Shown: positions 7,690-16,779, counted from the first letter of the stretch. The stretch is DNA of 64,000 bases from Paenibacillus cookii (GCF_018333375.1 NZ_BORW01000020.1:34210-98209), one strand, 5' to 3'. The notes: generated by a model not told the origin, from the sequence alone. Translations and numbers: made by a program.

Positions 7690-9234
7690 ATGGCAAACGC
7701 AAAGGAATTTCATATGGGGCGAACGCTCACCGTCTTGCTGCTGGGAGCCTTTGTCTCCATTTTGAACCAAACGCTTCTGAACGTGGCCATCCCCCATTTG
7801 ATGAATGAATTCAACGTGTCGGCCACGACCGTCCAGTGGCTCTCCACCGCGTATATGCTCGTGAACGGCGTGCTCGTGCCGGTGACGGCGTTTCTGATCG
7901 AATCGTACGGAACGCGCGCCTTGTTCATGTCCGCCATGGGCCTTTTTACCGCCGGGGCGGTCATATGCGCCGTCAGCAACTCGTTCGTGATCATGCTCGT
8001 CGGGCGGATCATTCAGGCGAGCGGCGCGGGCATCATTATGCCTGTCGTCATGAACGTGTTTCTGACGGTGTTTCCCCCGGAAAAACGGGGAACCGCGATG
8101 GGGACGATGGGCATCGCCATGATGTTCGCCCCCGCGGTCGGCCCGACGCTTTCCGGCTGGATCGTGGAGCATTACACGTGGCGCATTTTGTTCATCATGG
8201 TCATCCCGCTTGCCGTGTTGGACATTTTGTTCGCTTTCCGGTGGCTGACGAACGTCAACAAGCTGACCAAACCGAAGTTCGATTTTTGGGGAGTCGTCTT
8301 TTCCACGCTTGGTTTCGGCGTGCTTCTGTACGGCTTCAGCTCGGCGGGAGACAAAGGCTGGACAAGCGGGATCGTGCTTGGCTCGCTGTTCGTCGGCCTC
8401 GTCTTTATCGCGTTGTTCGTCGTGCGCGAGCTGAACATGAAGGTTCCGATGCTCGATTTTCGGGTGTTCCAGTACGATATCTTTACGTTTTCCACCATTA
8501 TCGGCGGCCTGGTCAACATGGCGATGTTCGGCGCGATGCTGCTGCTCCCGATTTACCTGCAAAACATCCGGGGCTTCACGCCGCTCCAGTCGGGGCTGCT
8601 ATTGCTGCCCGGCGCTTTGCTGATGGGCGTCATGTCGCCGATCTCCGGCGCGATTTTCGATAAAACCGGGGCCAGGCCGCTTGCGATCGTCGGTCTCATC
8701 ATCACGGCGCTGACGACGTTCGAATTCAGCAAGCTGACCTCGGACACCACCTTCTCCCACCTGATGCTGCTGTACACGGTGCGCAGCTTCGGCATGTCGC
8801 TGATCATGATGTCCGTGCAGACCGAAGGACTCAACCAGCTTCCCCCTCGGCTTGGGGCCCATGGCACGGCGATGTCCAATACGATGCGGCAGGTGGCCGG
8901 TTCGATCGGGACGGCGCTGCTCGTGACGGTCATGTCCACGCGCACGACGATCCACGTTGAGCAGTCGGCGGAGCTGTATACGCCAAACAATCCGTTTTTG
9001 ACCGAAAACTTGGCCGCGGTCAGCCAAAACATCTCCGCCGCGGCCGGTGTGCCTGCCGAAACCGGATACGCCCTGGCGCTTCAAAGCGTCATTGGCGTCG
9101 TGACCGAAAAGGCAACGATCGAAGGGATCAACGACGCCTTTATCGTGGCGACCTGGATCGCCGTCATCGCATTGGTGTTGTCCTTCTTCCTGCGCCGGGC
9201 GCGGAAAGGCAAACGGGCCAAGCCGGCGAAATAA
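7690..9234 (+). CDS. DHA2-family MFS multidrug exporter (EmrB/QacA type, YhcA-like)
   Basis: The 514-aa protein has 14 predicted membrane segments, the DHA2 hallmark. Conserved elements are NQTLLNVAIPHL in segment 1, the motif C region GPTLSGWIVEHYTWRILF in segment 5, and the loop after segment 2 (FLIESYGTRALFM). It exports hydrophobic drugs using the proton gradient. GGGGG lies 11 bases before the ATG. It is the partner of the preceding membrane fusion protein; a terminator follows. No MarR or TetR regulator is adjacent, unlike many such cassettes. Confidence 0.93.
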   Translation: MANAKEFHMGRTLTVLLLGAFVSILNQTLLNVAIPHLMNEFNVSATTVQWLSTAYMLVNGVLVPVTAFLIESYGTRALFMSAMGLFTAGAVICAVSNSFVIMLVGRIIQASGAGIIMPVVMNVFLTVFPPEKRGTAMGTMGIAMMFAPAVGPTLSGWIVEHYTWRILFIMVIPLAVLDILFAFRWLTNVNKLTKPKFDFWGVVFSTLGFGVLLYGFSSAGDKGWTSGIVLGSLFVGLVFIALFVVRELNMKVPMLDFRVFQYDIFTFSTIIGGLVNMAMFGAMLLLPIYLQNIRGFTPLQSGLLLLPGALLMGVMSPISGAIFDKTGARPLAIVGLIITALTTFEFSKLTSDTTFSHLMLLYTVRSFGMSLIMMSVQTEGLNQLPPRLGAHGTAMSNTMRQVAGSIGTALLVTVMSTRTTIHVEQSAELYTPNNPFLTENLAAVSQNISAAAGVPAETGYALALQSVIGVVTEKATIEGINDAFIVATWIAVIALVLSFFLRRARKGKRAKPAK

Positions 9235-9266
9235 AATTCCGAACGCCCAGGAAGGCTTGATGACGG

Positions 9267-9317
9267 AAAACGCTCCCGCATATGGGGATACCCCCCGCGT
9301 GCTGGAGCGTTTTTTTG
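9267..9317 (+). terminator. Rho-independent terminator of the efflux pair
   Basis: AAACGCTCC pairs with GGAGCGTTT and is followed by a T run. Confidence 0.85.
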
Positions 9318-9330
9318 TTGCCCAAAGCGG

Positions 9331-9465
9331 CGGGACGAAGCCGGGCATGCCTCCATCGACGCCACGAATTTTATCCGCAAGTTCAAAAAAAACGAGGGGC
9401 CGACTCCGATCCAATACCGGACCGTCGTCCGCGCCGAACGCCCCCGCGAAGAAGCGAGTTTGTAG
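9331..9465 (+). pseudogene. Remnant of an AraC-family regulator (C-terminal HTH end only)
   Basis: Directly after the terminator, an open frame ending at TAG 9463-9465 reads DATNFIRKFKKNEGPTPIQY and onwards, which is the second helix-turn-helix and conserved tail of AraC-type regulators (the usual form being F/Y-x-D-A-x-x-F-x-R-x-F-K-K-x-x-G-x-T-P-x-x-Y-R). No start, RBS or the rest of the domain is present upstream, where the efflux terminator sits. It is therefore a decayed fragment. It may mark a former regulator next to the efflux genes or an old deletion junction. Confidence 0.65.
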
Positions 9466-9516
9466 CGCTTGCCCCTCATACGAACCTGCATTCCGGGAAG
9501 GAACGGCAGGTTTTCT

Positions 9517-10776
9517 TTATTTTTTCACGCCCCATGCTTTCAGGATCGCGTCATGCACGTACGTGTTTTCGTGCACGCCCGTAAAGAGCTCCGCGCCGCT
9601 TCCCATGGCCGTCAGCGGAATGTCCGCCCCGGTATGCCCGGAAGTCGTCCAATCGACGTAAAACTGCTCTTTCGAGCCGTAAATGCTGAACGGTCCGTCC
9701 TCTTTCGAAATGCCGTCGCCGGATTCGTCTTTCTCGTCGACGGGCTCGAGCGAAAAGCCGCCGGTTTCATGGTCGGCCAGCACCAGCACGAGGGTGTCCG
9801 GGTGCTTTTTCGCGAATTCTTTGGCGACGCCTACCGCTTTGTCCAGCTCCTGCCCGGCTTTGATCGTCAGCTTCGCGTTGTTTTCATGCGCCATTTCGTC
9901 GGTTCCTTCCTCTTCAACCATCAGGAAAAAGCCTTTTTTGTTGGTGGACAGCGTGTCCAGCGCCTTTTGCGTCATGTCTTTAAGCGAAACGACAGGGTTG
10001 TATACGTCCCCTTCGCCTTCCGGATTTTGCTGGAACATCTCCTCGTTGGCGAACAGCCCGAGGATTTTTCCGTTTTTCGCCTTTTGCAGCTCTTCTTTGC
10101 TCGTTACGTATTGATAGCCGAGTTTTTTCGCGTGATCGACAAGATTGCCTTCCGTGCCTTTGCTTTCTTCTTTAGGATCTTCGGCCGGATGATCCGGGAA
10201 TTTGCCCGGATTTCCCGCAGGGTACCAGAAGTCTTCTCCGCCGCCGAGCAGCACGTCGACTTTGCTGTTATCCAGATACTGTTTGGCGATTTTGCTTTGC
10301 TGCGAACGGTCTTCGACGTGAGCGCCGAATGCGGCCGGCGTGGCGTCCGTAATTTGGCTCGTCGTCACGAGGCCCGTCGATTTGCCGAGGCCTTTTGCCG
10401 CTTCAAGCAGCGTTTTGGCCGGTTTTTTGTTGGCGTCGACGCCGACCGCGCCGTTATACGTCTTCACGCCGCTGGCGATCGCCGTGGCGGCTGCCGCGGA
10501 GTCGGTCACCGCCGACGTGGAGTGGGTACGCAAAAATGCGGAATAAGGCATGTCGTCCATCTGCAGCTTGCCGTTCAGACCCACCGTGTTCAAACGAATG
10601 GCATCGCGCTGGGACGTTCCCATGCCGTCGCCGACGAACAAAATGACGTTTTTCGCTTTGGCGGGCGGCGCCGCGTTCCCTTTCGCTTGAACGGCTCCCC
10701 CGGATACGATAAGGCTGGCTGCCGCCGTCAGGCACAGCGCGGCTTGCACGATACTGCGTTTCTTTTTGCTCATCAT
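9517..10776 (-). CDS. phoA: Alkaline phosphatase, secreted
   Basis: The 419-aa precursor has a signal peptide (basic MSKKKR, hydrophobic core, cleavage near AVQA, residue 31) and the PhoA-family fold. Metal and catalytic motifs: FVGDGMG (Asp50), VTDSAAAATA with nucleophile Ser93, ADHETGGF and SGHTGAD for zinc histidines. The third metal region reads MVEEEGTDEMAHENN, a variant of the more common EGSQID-type block. It releases phosphate from monoesters outside the cell. AGGAGG precedes two tandem ATGs (10776 and 10773); either could be used. A phased Pho box lies upstream, so induction under phosphate starvation by PhoPR is expected. Confidence 0.95.
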   Translation of the reverse strand: MMSKKKRSIVQAALCLTAAASLIVSGGAVQAKGNAAPPAKAKNVILFVGDGMGTSQRDAIRLNTVGLNGKLQMDDMPYSAFLRTHSTSAVTDSAAAATAIASGVKTYNGAVGVDANKKPAKTLLEAAKGLGKSTGLVTTSQITDATPAAFGAHVEDRSQQSKIAKQYLDNSKVDVLLGGGEDFWYPAGNPGKFPDHPAEDPKEESKGTEGNLVDHAKKLGYQYVTSKEELQKAKNGKILGLFANEEMFQQNPEGEGDVYNPVVSLKDMTQKALDTLSTNKKGFFLMVEEEGTDEMAHENNAKLTIKAGQELDKAVGVAKEFAKKHPDTLVLVLADHETGGFSLEPVDEKDESGDGISKEDGPFSIYGSKEQFYVDWTTSGHTGADIPLTAMGSGAELFTGVHENTYVHDAILKAWGVKK

Positions 10777-10808
10777 AATTCCTCCTTCATATCGTTCCTG
10801 CTAGGGTT

Positions 10809-10862
10809 AGTATAGAAGGCAACTATGAAAAGAAATGAAGAGAAATGTAAACGCAATGTTTA
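10809..10862 (-). promoter_or_regulatory. Pho box and -10 of the alkaline phosphatase gene
   Basis: On the minus strand, TTTACA (10851-10846), TTCATA (10829-10824) and TAAACA (10862-10857) lie on an exact 11-base register (offsets 11 and 22), matching the PhoP direct-repeat consensus TTHAYA with 5-base gaps; the repeat at 10840-10835 (CTTCAT) is poor. TATACT at 10814-10809 is a suitable -10. The array occupies the usual activator position in place of a -35. Confidence 0.6.
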
Positions 10863-11027
10863 ATTGCATCCTTTTGCTCGCGCGCTTTCTTTTTTTCAAT
10901 TTCAACTGGCCGGGAGATTATGATATATTTCATATGGAGACAGGTCCGTTTCTTGCGGCCGGTTTCGGCCCGGTAACGAGCCTTGGAATCGAATATGAAC
11001 TCACGAGTGGTGAAGGAGGAAATGCAA

Positions 11028-12416
11028 GTGGAATTCAGAATCGAAAAAGACACCATCGGCGAAATTAAAGTTCCCGCGGACAAGCTGTGGGCAGCCCAAA
11101 CGCAGCGGAGCTTTGAAAATTTCAAAATCGGTACGGAGAAAATGCCGCTGGAGCTGATCCGCGAATTTGCGATCCTGAAAAAAAGCGCGGCGCTCGCGAA
11201 TAAAGAGCTGGGCAAACTGAACGCCGAAAAAGCCGATGCGATCGTGGCGGCGGCCGACGAGGTGATCGAAGGCAAGCTGAACGAACACTTCCCGCTGGCC
11301 GTATGGCAAACCGGAAGCGGCACCCAATCGAACATGAACGTCAACGAGGTGATCGCGAACCGCGCCAACCAAATGCTGCAGGAAAAAGGCAGCGAGCAGC
11401 GCGTGCACCCGAACGACGACGTCAACAAATCGCAAAGCTCGAACGACACGTTCCCGACAGCGATGCATATCGCGGCCTTGATTGCCGTCGAGGATCAAGT
11501 CCTCCCCGCAATCGCCAAGCTGAAGGAAACGTTCCGCACGAAAAGCGAAGAGTTTATGGATATCATCAAAATCGGCAGAACGCATCTGCAGGACGCCACT
11601 CCGCTTACGCTCGGCCAAGAAATCAGCGGCTGGCACCGGATGCTGGAAAAAAGCGAAGGCATGATCCGCACAAGCATCGAATCGCTGCGTGAGCTGGCCA
11701 TCGGCGGAACCGCGGTCGGCACGGGCATCAATGCGCATCCGAAATTCGGCGACATGACGGCGGCCAACATCAGCAAGCTGACGGGCAAAACCTTCACCTC
11801 CGCCGCAAACAAATTTCATGCCCTCACCAGCCATGACGAGCTCGTGTATGTTCACGGCGCGCTGAAAGCGCTTGCCGCCGATCTCATGAAAATCGCCAAC
11901 GACGTGCGCTGGCTGGCCAGCGGTCCGCGCTGCGGCATCGGGGAACTCACCATCCCGGCCAACGAACCGGGAAGCTCCATCATGCCTGGCAAAGTGAATC
12001 CGACCCAAAGCGAAGCGATGACGATGGTCGTCTGTCAGGTGATGGGCAACGATGCGGCGATCGGCTTTGCCGCCAGCCAAGGCAATTTCGAGCTGAACGT
12101 GTTCAAGCCGGTTATCATCTATAACTTCCTGCAGTCTGCGCGTTTGCTCGCCGATGCGATGGTGTCCTTCAACGACCACTGCGCGGTCGGCATCGAACCG
12201 AACCGTGCCGTCATCGAGCGCAACCTGAACCAGTCCCTGATGCTGGTCACGGCGCTGAACCCGCATATCGGCTACGAAAATGCCGCAGCGGTTGCCAAAC
12301 TGGCGCATAAAGAAGGGCTGACCCTGAAAGAAGCCGCCCTGAAGAGCAACCTGCTTACCGAAGAGCAGTTCGACGCCGTCGTGCGTCCGGAACAAATGAT
12401 TCATCCGAAAGAATAA
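11028..12416 (+). CDS. fumC: Fumarate hydratase, class II
   Basis: The 462-aa enzyme interconverts fumarate and malate in the TCA cycle. The superfamily signature [11 protein letters not shown] is at about residues 314-324; other conserved blocks are [26 protein letters not shown] and [16 protein letters not shown]. The open frame extends upstream to 10983, but the N-terminus of this family (EFRIEKDT) and an AAGGAGG eight bases upstream point to the GTG at 11028; the in-frame ATG at 11022 is too close to the Shine-Dalgarno. A weak promoter with TATGAT at 10919-10924 is likely. A terminator follows immediately. It is divergent from the phosphatase gene. Confidence 0.97.
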   Translation: MEFRIEKDTIGEIKVPADKLWAAQTQRSFENFKIGTEKMPLELIREFAILKKSAALANKELGKLNAEKADAIVAAADEVIEGKLNEHFPLAVWQTGSGTQSNMNVNEVIANRANQMLQEKGSEQRVHPNDDVNKSQSSNDTFPTAMHIAALIAVEDQVLPAIAKLKETFRTKSEEFMDIIKIGRTHLQDATPLTLGQEISGWHRMLEKSEGMIRTSIESLRELAIGGTAVGTGINAHPKFGDMTAANISKLTGKTFTSAANKFHALTSHDELVYVHGALKALAADLMKIANDVRWLASGPRCGIGELTIPANEPGSSIMPGKVNPTQSEAMTMVVCQVMGNDAAIGFAASQGNFELNVFKPVIIYNFLQSARLLADAMVSFNDHCAVGIEPNRAVIERNLNQSLMLVTALNPHIGYENAAAVAKLAHKEGLTLKEAALKSNLLTEEQFDAVVRPEQMIHPKE

Positions 12417-12441
12417 AGGAATCTTGATTTAGCAATAAATC

Positions 12442-12467
12442 AGCCCGTCCGGAATGGACGGGCTTTT
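12442..12467 (+). terminator. Rho-independent terminator after fumC
   Basis: AGCCCGTCC, a GGAAT loop and GGACGGGCT are followed by TTT. Confidence 0.9.
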
Positions 12468-12532
12468 GTGGTTGGGCTAAACTTTAAGCGTTTGAAGCTC
12501 CTAGGGCATGCCTCCATTCGTTCCGAATCGCT

Positions 12533-12551
12533 TTGATTCGGCTAGCCCACC
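12533..12551. repeat. Short hairpin between fumC and the MFS gene
   Basis: CCGAATC and GATTCGG form a perfect 7-bp stem with a 5-base loop just past the MFS stop. There is no T run, so it may be a 3' end stabiliser rather than a terminator. Confidence 0.4.
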
Positions 12552-12561
12552 CGACACACGG

Positions 12562-13782
12562 TTACGCAGATACGCTTCGGCGCTTTCCCGTCAGCGGCTT
12601 CCCGCTGCGCTGGGCATAATATCGGGCGAACTTCACGGAATATGCCAGCATGTAAACGACCAGCAAGGAAGCAAGAATATTCAGAACGATCAGCGACACG
12701 TTCATATCGAAGAAATAGGTCAGCACGCCGGTGCCGACGACCGGAACGATGAATCCCGAATATCCGGCGAAATAAAAGGTCGAAACGACCTTCGACCGGG
12801 CTTCCGGGTTCGGCAGTTCCCCGGCCAGGCGCAAACTGACCTGGAACGTCCATCCGCTGCCGAGCGCCTGAATCAAAACGCCCGCCCAGAGCAAGCCGAT
12901 GCTTCCGGTCGAACCCGAAAAGACGACGAGCCAGGCCCCAAGGGACAGCAAGGCGATGCCTACGCGCAGACGGTGGACCGGGTGTTTGACGAACGGCAGC
13001 AGCTGCAGCAGAGCGCCGCCTCCAAGCAGCAGCAAAATCAGTAGCCCGGATACCGACAAGTTCGACGAATGAAGGACGCCTTTCACAAACGAAGGAATCA
13101 AGGACAGGATGATGCCGTTCAGCGTAAACAACGTAAAAATAGGCAGTGCGCTGAAGGACCAGAACGGACGGCGAATATCGTCGGGAACCCCGAGGGAAAC
13201 CGGTGCCGGGGGCGTTTTGGCAAGCTGCTTGCGAGCCTCGAAGTCCCGGTCTTTTAACGTTTCAAGCGTGATCAGCCCGCTGAGCAAAAACAAAGTCAAG
13301 ATCCAGAACGGCACCCTGAGCGGCATCAGATGGAGATATTGAATGACTAGTCCGGTTATGGCCGGTCCCAGACCAAATCCGACGGACACCGTCATTCCCG
13401 ATAACATAAGCGCCTTGCCCGTTTGCTCCTTGGGGGTTTGCTGCAGCAGGAAGGCCACGGACGTTCCCGTAAAGATGCCGTACGCGATGCCTTCCAAAAT
13501 TCTGGCGGCATAGACCAGCCACGCCTGCTGGCTCCCCATAAAGACAAGCGTGGCGAGGATGGATAACCACATGCTAAAGCGCAAAACCCTTTTAAGTCCC
13601 CAGCCGCTCCCTCTGGACCCGGAAATGAGCAGGGACGGGAGCAAAAACAGCGCATAAACCGCAAATAGGACCGTGATTTGCAAACTGCTTAACCGATAAT
13701 GCTCCTGATAAAGCGGAAATAAAGGCGAAGTAAACGTCGTCCCGATGGACATCATCAGAATAACCCATAACATGCGTTTCAT
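12562..13782 (-). CDS. MFS transporter (sugar-efflux/multidrug-like), TetR-linked
   Basis: The 406-aa protein has 12 predicted membrane segments and a GTTFTSPLFPLYQ N-terminal start typical of DHA1-like efflux proteins; loop 2-3 carries the motif-A-like SGSRGSGWGLKRVL. The frame is open 11 codons further, but the ATG at 13782 has AAAGGAGAG at proper distance. The substrate is unknown. The TetR gene next upstream on the same strand shares an operator-like motif with this gene's leader at 13801-13816 and with a copy at 13912-13927, so it is probably repressed by that regulator and induced by an exported compound. Confidence 0.85.
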   Translation of the reverse strand: MKRMLWVILMMSIGTTFTSPLFPLYQEHYRLSSLQITVLFAVYALFLLPSLLISGSRGSGWGLKRVLRFSMWLSILATLVFMGSQQAWLVYAARILEGIAYGIFTGTSVAFLLQQTPKEQTGKALMLSGMTVSVGFGLGPAITGLVIQYLHLMPLRVPFWILTLFLLSGLITLETLKDRDFEARKQLAKTPPAPVSLGVPDDIRRPFWSFSALPIFTLFTLNGIILSLIPSFVKGVLHSSNLSVSGLLILLLLGGGALLQLLPFVKHPVHRLRVGIALLSLGAWLVVFSGSTGSIGLLWAGVLIQALGSGWTFQVSLRLAGELPNPEARSKVVSTFYFAGYSGFIVPVVGTGVLTYFFDMNVSLIVLNILASLLVVYMLAYSVKFARYYAQRSGKPLTGKRRSVSA

Positions 13783-13800
13783 AAGATTCTCTCCTTTTTT

Positions 13801-13816
13801 GGAATGTTCGTTCAAG
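13801..13816 (-). promoter_or_regulatory. TetR operator copy in the MFS leader
   Basis: On the minus strand CTTGAACGAACATTCC shares its first nine bases, and 13 bases when flanking TTTT is included, with the palindrome in the TetR promoter. It lies about 18 bases before the MFS start, just upstream of the RBS, where a bound repressor could block transcription. Confidence 0.5.
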
Positions 13817-13911
13817 AAAACGAGACAAAAAATCGTCTATCGCCCCCACTTTCAAAGATTGACAGACGTATTTTTGCAAATTTCAGAAAAGCGTTGTTGA
13901 CGAAAAAAATA

Positions 13912-13930
13912 CTTGAATGATGATTCACAA
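13912..13930 (+). promoter_or_regulatory. Second upstream TetR operator copy for the MFS gene
   Basis: CTTGAATGATGATTCACAA contains the perfect inverted repeat TGAAT-GATG-ATTCA and agrees with CTTGAACGATAAGTCAAGT of the TetR promoter at 13 of 19 positions. It lies 96-111 bases upstream of the leader copy. Confidence 0.45.
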
Positions 13931-13945
13931 ATTAGTCAAAAAAAA

Positions 13946-14533
13946 TTAGAAGACCGCCGAAACCGCGACTTTGCAAAAATCCTCCATCACGCTGCGCTCC
14001 GCCGCGTTCCGGGCCATCACGTGCAGCCCCTGCTTGATACCGGACAGGAAACGCGCCAGCTCCCGCGGGCTATGCTTGCTTTTCAGGCAGCCTTTATTTT
14101 GAGCGCGCATCAGAAAGCTGAAAAACAACGATTCCGTGTTCATCGCATGCGCCTCCAGGCGGCGCGCCACGTTCGGCACGTTCGCCACCGGCCCGAGCGT
14201 CGTATTCGTCATCAGGCAGCCGCGCCCGCGCGCCGCGTTGTTCATCGACACGTCGATGACCTTGGAGAAAAAGCGCTCCAGCTGTTCGCGCGGCGAATCG
14301 CTGTCCTCTTTTAAAATATAATTGTAATTTTCGTCCGCCCGCTGGCTGAACCGGTCGAGGCAGGCCAAAAACAGCTCGTGTTTATCCCCGAACGTATCGT
14401 AAAGGCTGCCCCGGTGAATGCCCAAATGATCGCATAAATCCTGGATGGAAGTGCTTTCGTAGCCTTTTTCCCAAAATAGCTCCAGCGCTTGGTCGACGGC
14501 TTTTTCCTGGTCGAATTCTTTATGTCTGCCCAT
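13946..14533 (-). CDS. TetR-family transcriptional regulator of the adjacent MFS gene
   Basis: The 195-aa protein has an N-terminal HTH (SIQDLCDHLGIHRGSLYDTF, residues about 29-48) and a helical ligand-binding domain containing RGCLMTNTTLGP, seen in TetR proteins of the C-terminal type found next to efflux pumps. The frame is open 61 codons upstream, but the ATG at 14533 has AAAGGAGG, and the promoter lies between, so 14533 is chosen. The promoter contains a perfect-arm palindrome, so it is autoregulated. It is followed on the same strand by the MFS gene after a 163-base spacer carrying two related operators. Confidence 0.9.
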   Translation of the reverse strand: MGRHKEFDQEKAVDQALELFWEKGYESTSIQDLCDHLGIHRGSLYDTFGDKHELFLACLDRFSQRADENYNYILKEDSDSPREQLERFFSKVIDVSMNNAARGRGCLMTNTTLGPVANVPNVARRLEAHAMNTESLFFSFLMRAQNKGCLKSKHSPRELARFLSGIKQGLHVMARNAAERSVMEDFCKVAVSAVF

Positions 14534-14560
14534 GGCTTTGCCCTCCTTTTCGTGTCTTAT

Positions 14561-14590
14561 ACTATAATTTTTCTTGAACGATAAGTCAAG
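14561..14590 (-). promoter_or_regulatory. TetR promoter with embedded operator
   Basis: On the minus strand TTGACT (14589-14584), a 17-base spacer and TATAGT (14566-14561) make a strong sigma-A promoter. The palindrome CTTGAACGATAAGTCAAG (14573-14590) spans the -35 and spacer, ideal for autorepression. Confidence 0.65.
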
Positions 14591-14657
14591 TATTGGACAG
14601 GGAAGATTGATAAATGGGCTGCAATAAGAGCGGAAGAAAGCAACTACAAAGCCAAAC

Positions 14658-14699
14658 AGGGGTGTCCCGACGGGTTTCATAGACCCGAAAGACACCCCT
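14658..14699. terminator. Strong stem-loop, probable bidirectional 3' structure
   Basis: AGGGGTGTC pairs perfectly with GACACCCCT, with an inner CGGGT/ACCCG stem. On the minus strand it follows the 51-aa gene and is trailed by TGTTTGGCTTTG, a weak T tract. Confidence 0.5.
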
Positions 14700-14785
14700 T
14701 GCAGCCGTGATTCCACATGTTTAAGTAAAACATGAGCCTCAGAACGGCAATCTAGCTATGTTTTGTCCATAAAGTTCGCCGCCAA

Positions 14786-14941
14786 CTACTCGGATTGCTG
14801 CTCGCCGAACGCCTCTTTCGCGTCTTCGACCATTTCCTTCGCGAATTCCTCTCTTTGCTTGTCAGGCACCGGCATTTTGTTCAGTTCGGTTCTTTGCACT
14901 TCATATTTGCTTGGCTCTTGGGAATTGTTGTTGTCAACCAT
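14786..14941 (-). CDS. Small acidic hypothetical protein, 51 aa
   Basis: An ATG at 14941 preceded by AAGGGGGTG opens a 51-codon frame ending in TAG at 14786. The product is highly charged, hydrophilic, glutamate-rich and predicted helical (KMPVPDKQREEFAKEMVEDA), beginning MVDNNNSQEP. I do not recognise a named family; such short proteins are common in Paenibacillus and are often left unannotated. It lies downstream of cydC on the minus strand's upstream side, that is, it is transcribed in the same direction just after no other gene, with the stem-loop at 14658-14699 about 90 bases past its stop. Codon use looks like that of its neighbours. Confidence 0.6.
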   Translation of the reverse strand: MVDNNNSQEPSKYEVQRTELNKMPVPDKQREEFAKEMVEDAKEAFGEQQSE

Positions 14942-15015
14942 TCGATCGCACCCCCTTCGCGCACCATTTTAACCATATATAGGATGCGCGGATTTGGCGA
15001 TCTTATTCATTTCCT

Positions 15016-16779
15016 TTACCATCCAAACTCCGGCCGATCCAGCCGGTACAACCGGCGATACCGCTCCGACGCCGCCATCAGCTCCGCATGGGAACCCCTC
15101 ATCTCGATGCGCCCGTTCTCCATGAAAATGATTTCGTCCATCTGCTCCGCGCCTGCCAAATGATGCGTCACCCAGATGAGCGATTTGCCCTTCATCGTCT
15201 CCAGGATCGTGGCCATGAGATCATGTTCCGTGCGCGGATCGAGCCCGACCGTCGGCTCATCCATAATGACCACCGGGTTGTTCTGCAGCAGCACCCTGGC
15301 CAGCGCGATCCGCTGGCGCTCCCCGCCGGAGAAACGCTGCCCGGTTTCATGCATCGGCGTCCGATAGTCAAGCGGCAGCGATTCAATCAGCCGATCCAGC
15401 TTCACCTGCGCAGCCGCGCCGCGGATTTCCCCATCGGTTGCGTCCCTATCGCCGAGGCGGATGTTGTTTGCCACCGTCGTATCGAACAGATGCGGGTTTT
15501 GATTCAGCACGGAAATGACCTGCGGCATCCGGTCGCCGATGGCATAAGCCTCGATTCCGTTCAATCGGACGCTGCCCGACGTCGGCGCCAAAGCTCCTTC
15601 GATCAGCTTCAGCAGGGTCGATTTGCCTGCGCCGCTGCGCCCGATGATTGCGATCCGTTTGCCCTGCGGCAGATCCAGGGAGATATCCTGCAGCGCCCAC
15701 GGGGAGCGGTCGTCATAACGATAACACAGGTTCTGCACCTGTAAATGGACATCTCGCGGGTTTTCCCCGCCAAGCGGTCCGGCCTTCGCCGTTGCCCCGG
15801 CCATGCCTTCGCTGTCTGCCGTCTCCGCATGCGTGCTTATTTCGTTTAAACGCTGCAAAGAGCTTTGATACCCCGGGATTTTTTCGATCGCCTCCGATAC
15901 CGGCAGAAACGCATCCATCATCGGGAAGACGACGAGCGTAAAAGCCGCGATCAGCACGGCCGGGATGTGCCCGGCGGCGTATTCTCCGGCCGCCCATACC
16001 GCCATCGAAAGCACGCAAAAGCCCACCACGATTTGGCCGGCGAGCTGCCGCCAACGCGCCCAGCTTTTGAGCTGGCCGTCCACCCGCGCAGCCTCTTTCG
16101 CCGCCGCATCGTATACTGCCAAAAACTGCCCCTCCCTGCCGCTGATCACCCAATCGCTCATGCCGAGCACGGCGTCGGTCAGCATGGCGTACAACCCGCT
16201 GCGCTGTTTTTTCGCCAAACGGCTTTTCGCCTTGGTGACGAGCAGCGATGCCCACGGCAGGACGACGATCAGCACCAAAATGTACAGCGCCATCACCAAA
16301 GCAAAACGAAGATCGAACCGCCCCAATGCCGCGATCGATCCTATATAAAGCACCAACGCCGCTACGCTCGGGAATACCGTCCGCAAGTATACGTCCTGCA
16401 AATATTCGATATCGTCCGCGAGCACACCCAGCACGTCTCCGGTTCGGAACCGGGATGAAATGAACAACGCTTGCGGTTCCAGGACGCGATACAATCGGGT
16501 CCGCATCCGGGAGACGATCCGCAGCACGGCGTCATGGCTGACCAGGCGCTCCACGTAATGGACGACCGCGCGCCCGATCCCGAACGTGCGCACAAGCACG
16601 ATCGGCACGTACACCATCAAAATATTTTCCGGCCGCATCGCCGCCTTGGAAATAAGGAAACCCGAGGTAAACATCAGCATCGCCGCGGTCAGGAGCGTCA
16701 GGCAGCCAAGGGCAATAATGACGAGAAAACGGCCGAGATACGCCCGTACATAAGGCCGAAACCAGCTTTCTTCCCTCAT
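15016..16779 (-). CDS. cydC: Thiol reductant ABC exporter subunit CydC
   Basis: The 587-aa half-transporter has six membrane segments (residues about 15-320) and a C-terminal ATPase domain: Walker A GRSGAGKST, signature FSGGERQR, Walker B VVIMDEP and H-loop VTHH. It pairs with CydD to export cysteine/glutathione-type thiols needed to assemble cytochrome bd. Its ATG overlaps the cydD stop by four bases (ATGA), indicating translational coupling. It is the last gene of cydABDC; no obvious terminator follows before the small gene. Confidence 0.95.
   Translation of the reverse strand: MREESWFRPYVRAYLGRFLVIIALGCLTLLTAAMLMFTSGFLISKAAMRPENILMVYVPIVLVRTFGIGRAVVHYVERLVSHDAVLRIVSRMRTRLYRVLEPQALFISSRFRTGDVLGVLADDIEYLQDVYLRTVFPSVAALVLYIGSIAALGRFDLRFALVMALYILVLIVVLPWASLLVTKAKSRLAKKQRSGLYAMLTDAVLGMSDWVISGREGQFLAVYDAAAKEAARVDGQLKSWARWRQLAGQIVVGFCVLSMAVWAAGEYAAGHIPAVLIAAFTLVVFPMMDAFLPVSEAIEKIPGYQSSLQRLNEISTHAETADSEGMAGATAKAGPLGGENPRDVHLQVQNLCYRYDDRSPWALQDISLDLPQGKRIAIIGRSGAGKSTLLKLIEGALAPTSGSVRLNGIEAYAIGDRMPQVISVLNQNPHLFDTTVANNIRLGDRDATDGEIRGAAAQVKLDRLIESLPLDYRTPMHETGQRFSGGERQRIALARVLLQNNPVVIMDEPTVGLDPRTEHDLMATILETMKGKSLIWVTHHLAGAEQMDEIIFMENGRIEMRGSHAELMAASERYRRLYRLDRPEFGW

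Noticed and set aside
7027..8562. 511-aa minus-strand frame
   Set aside because: Antisense to the EmrAB-like pair; composition is His/Arg/Asp-rich and no RBS.
9469..10815. 448-aa plus-strand frame
   Set aside because: Antisense to alkaline phosphatase.
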